The position numbers were made by a program, and so were the translations under genes. The notes beneath the pieces are model-generated. The model saw only the letters and a program-made list of their open reading frames with translations. It made no database searches and was not told the origin of the DNA. This document shows positions 63,356 to 64,000 of a stretch of 64,000 bases of DNA, piece by piece. Every line of letters starts with the position of its first letter. Position 1 is the first letter of the stretch. Origin of the DNA: Synchiropus splendidus (taxonomy: Eukaryota > Chordata > Actinopteri > Syngnathiformes > Callionymidae). The stretch lies in NCBI RefSeq assembly GCF_027744825.2, contig NC_071340.1:627501-691500 (forward strand), in the 5' to 3' direction.

Positions 63356-63731
63356 TCAACACTTTTATGTTTGGCGTTCCGAAACCCACCTTATCTCAGG
63401 CTGAAAAGCGTTTTTGTGCATTGTGCCATAACTTTTCAGGGAAGCTTCAGAACATGAAATTTTAACCTCCCACTATAGCAGAAAGGGTCTTTCTAGTAGT
63501 TGCACATCAAATCTAAGCTGTCTGAAGTGTCTTTCAAAAGTTATCAACACTTTTATGTTTGGCGTTCCGAAACCCACCTTATCTCAGGCTGAAAAGCGTT
63601 TTTGTGCATTGTGCCATAACTTTTCAGGAAAGCTTCAGAACATGAAATTTTAACCTCCCACTATAGCAGAAAGGGTCTTTCTAGTAGTTGCACATCAAAT
63701 CTAAACTGTCTGAAGTGTTTTTCCAAAGTTA

Positions 63732-63919
63732 TCAACACTTTTATGTTTGGCGTTCCGAAACCCACCTTATCTCAGGCTGAAAAGCGTTTTTACGCATTGT
63801 GCCATAACTTTTCAGGGAAGCTTCAGAACATGAAATTTTAACCTCCCACTATAGCAGAAAGGGTCTTTCTAGTAGTTGCACATCAAATCTAAGCTGTCTG
63901 AAGTGTTTTTCAAAGGTTA
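63732..63919 (+). repeat. Chimaeric monomer, A at left and E at right
   Basis: ACGC at 61-64 is subtype A, but T145, AGCTGTC and A-type 181 context follow, as in E. The end reads TTTTCAAAGGTTATC, with a private G that weakens the outer dyad arm. The switch point is between 63 and 145, as in the chimaera at 10,529. Confidence 0.75.
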
Positions 63920-64000
63920 TCAACACTTTTATGTTTGGCGTTCCGAAACCCACCTTATCTCAGGCTGAAAAGCGTTTTTGTGCATTGTGCCATAACTTTT
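63920..64000 (+). repeat. Partial monomer cut by the window end
   Basis: The first 81 bases of a GT61-62 type monomer, ending in ATAACTTTT at the outer dyad arm. The array continues beyond the window. Confidence 0.95.

Larger units (their letters stand above)
1..64000 (+). repeat. 188-bp tandem satellite array, 340 monomers plus an 81-bp partial
   Basis: The motif TCAACACTTTTATGTTTGGC recurs at 1, 189, 377, 565 and so on, with a period of exactly 188 bp. The last start is at 63,920, which equals 340 x 188 bp minus one base, so the net length change over the window is a single deleted base. All monomers point the same way. A consensus count gives 73 G+C in 188. Monomers differ mostly at a handful of diagnostic sites and otherwise by scattered single substitutions. 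Every monomer I read contains a HindIII site (AAGCTT, positions 87-92), so a HindIII digest should give a 188-bp ladder. No coding capacity is expected: 188 is not a multiple of three and stops recur in all frames. The scale fits centromeric or pericentromeric heterochromatin, but location and host are inference. Neither array end lies in the window. Confidence 0.98.

Noticed and set aside
1..64000. CRISPR array
   Set aside because: The period is 188 bp with the whole unit conserved. There are no short repeats separated by unique spacers and no cas genes.
1..64000. Transposable element, long terminal repeat or viral insertion
   Set aside because: Monomer starts stay in 188-bp register across the window, with a single 1-bp exception, which leaves no room for an insertion.

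Overview
The window is one uninterrupted, head-to-tail satellite DNA array. The monomer is 188 bp and about 39% GC. There are 340 complete monomers, all in the same orientation, followed by 81 bp of a 341st. I see no genuine gene, RNA gene, transposable element, inversion or unique sequence in the 64 kb. Length is conserved almost perfectly. Monomer starts fall on exact multiples of 188 from base 1 until a single 1-bp deletion at 49,340/49,341, which makes one 187-bp monomer. After that, every start is shifted by one base to the end of the window.

An array of this size, uniformity and nucleosome-scale period points to a eukaryotic centromeric or pericentromeric (possibly subtelomeric) satellite. 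The host cannot be named from the sequence. I do not recognise the monomer. A plant or an animal is possible, and a faint resemblance to plant centromeric satellites is noted only as a weak lead. Positions within the monomer are counted from the TCAACACTTTTATG motif at base 1.

Almost all variation lies at a few sites: 61-62 (AC or GT), 86 (G or A), 131 (G or T), 145 (G or T), 162-165 (AACTG, AGCTG or AGCTC context) and 181 (C, G or A). I use these subtype names: A = AC61-62, G86, G145, AGCTCTC, G181; B = as A but GT61-62; C = GT, G86, T145, AACTGTC, C181; D = as C but A86; E = GT, G86, T145, AGCTGTC, A181; F = GT, A86, T145, AGCTCTC, C181; G = GT, A86, T145, AACTGTC, A181; X = GT, A86, G145, AGCTCTC, G181 (C181 in a few copies). 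D* and C* are a linked pair: D* carries T131 and is followed by T at position 2 of the next monomer, and that monomer, C*, carries A53.

Layout: 1-41 kb is built from nested, overlapping higher-order repeats (units of 8 to 27 monomers) that share the marker trimer D*-C*-A. The clearest are a 14-monomer unit present three times (29,329, 34,405, 37,037), a 27-monomer tandem duplication (27.3-37.2 kb), an 11-monomer unit (5.8-9.6 kb, and again from 37.8 kb) and a 23-monomer copy (3.6-7.9 kb repeated at 11.1-15.4 kb). From about 42.3 to 55.5 kb a different set takes over, marked by A monomers with GGAG instead of GGCG at 18-21, and units of irregular length. From about 55.6 kb to the end, two copies of a 22-monomer unit mix markers of both sets. 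Several monomers are visible chimaeras of two subtypes, recording where unequal exchange or gene conversion cut.

Inside each monomer is a long imperfect dyad (73-96 with 166-189) around a small perfect hairpin (125-139). This is the most structured element and the best candidate for something functional in an otherwise non-coding window.
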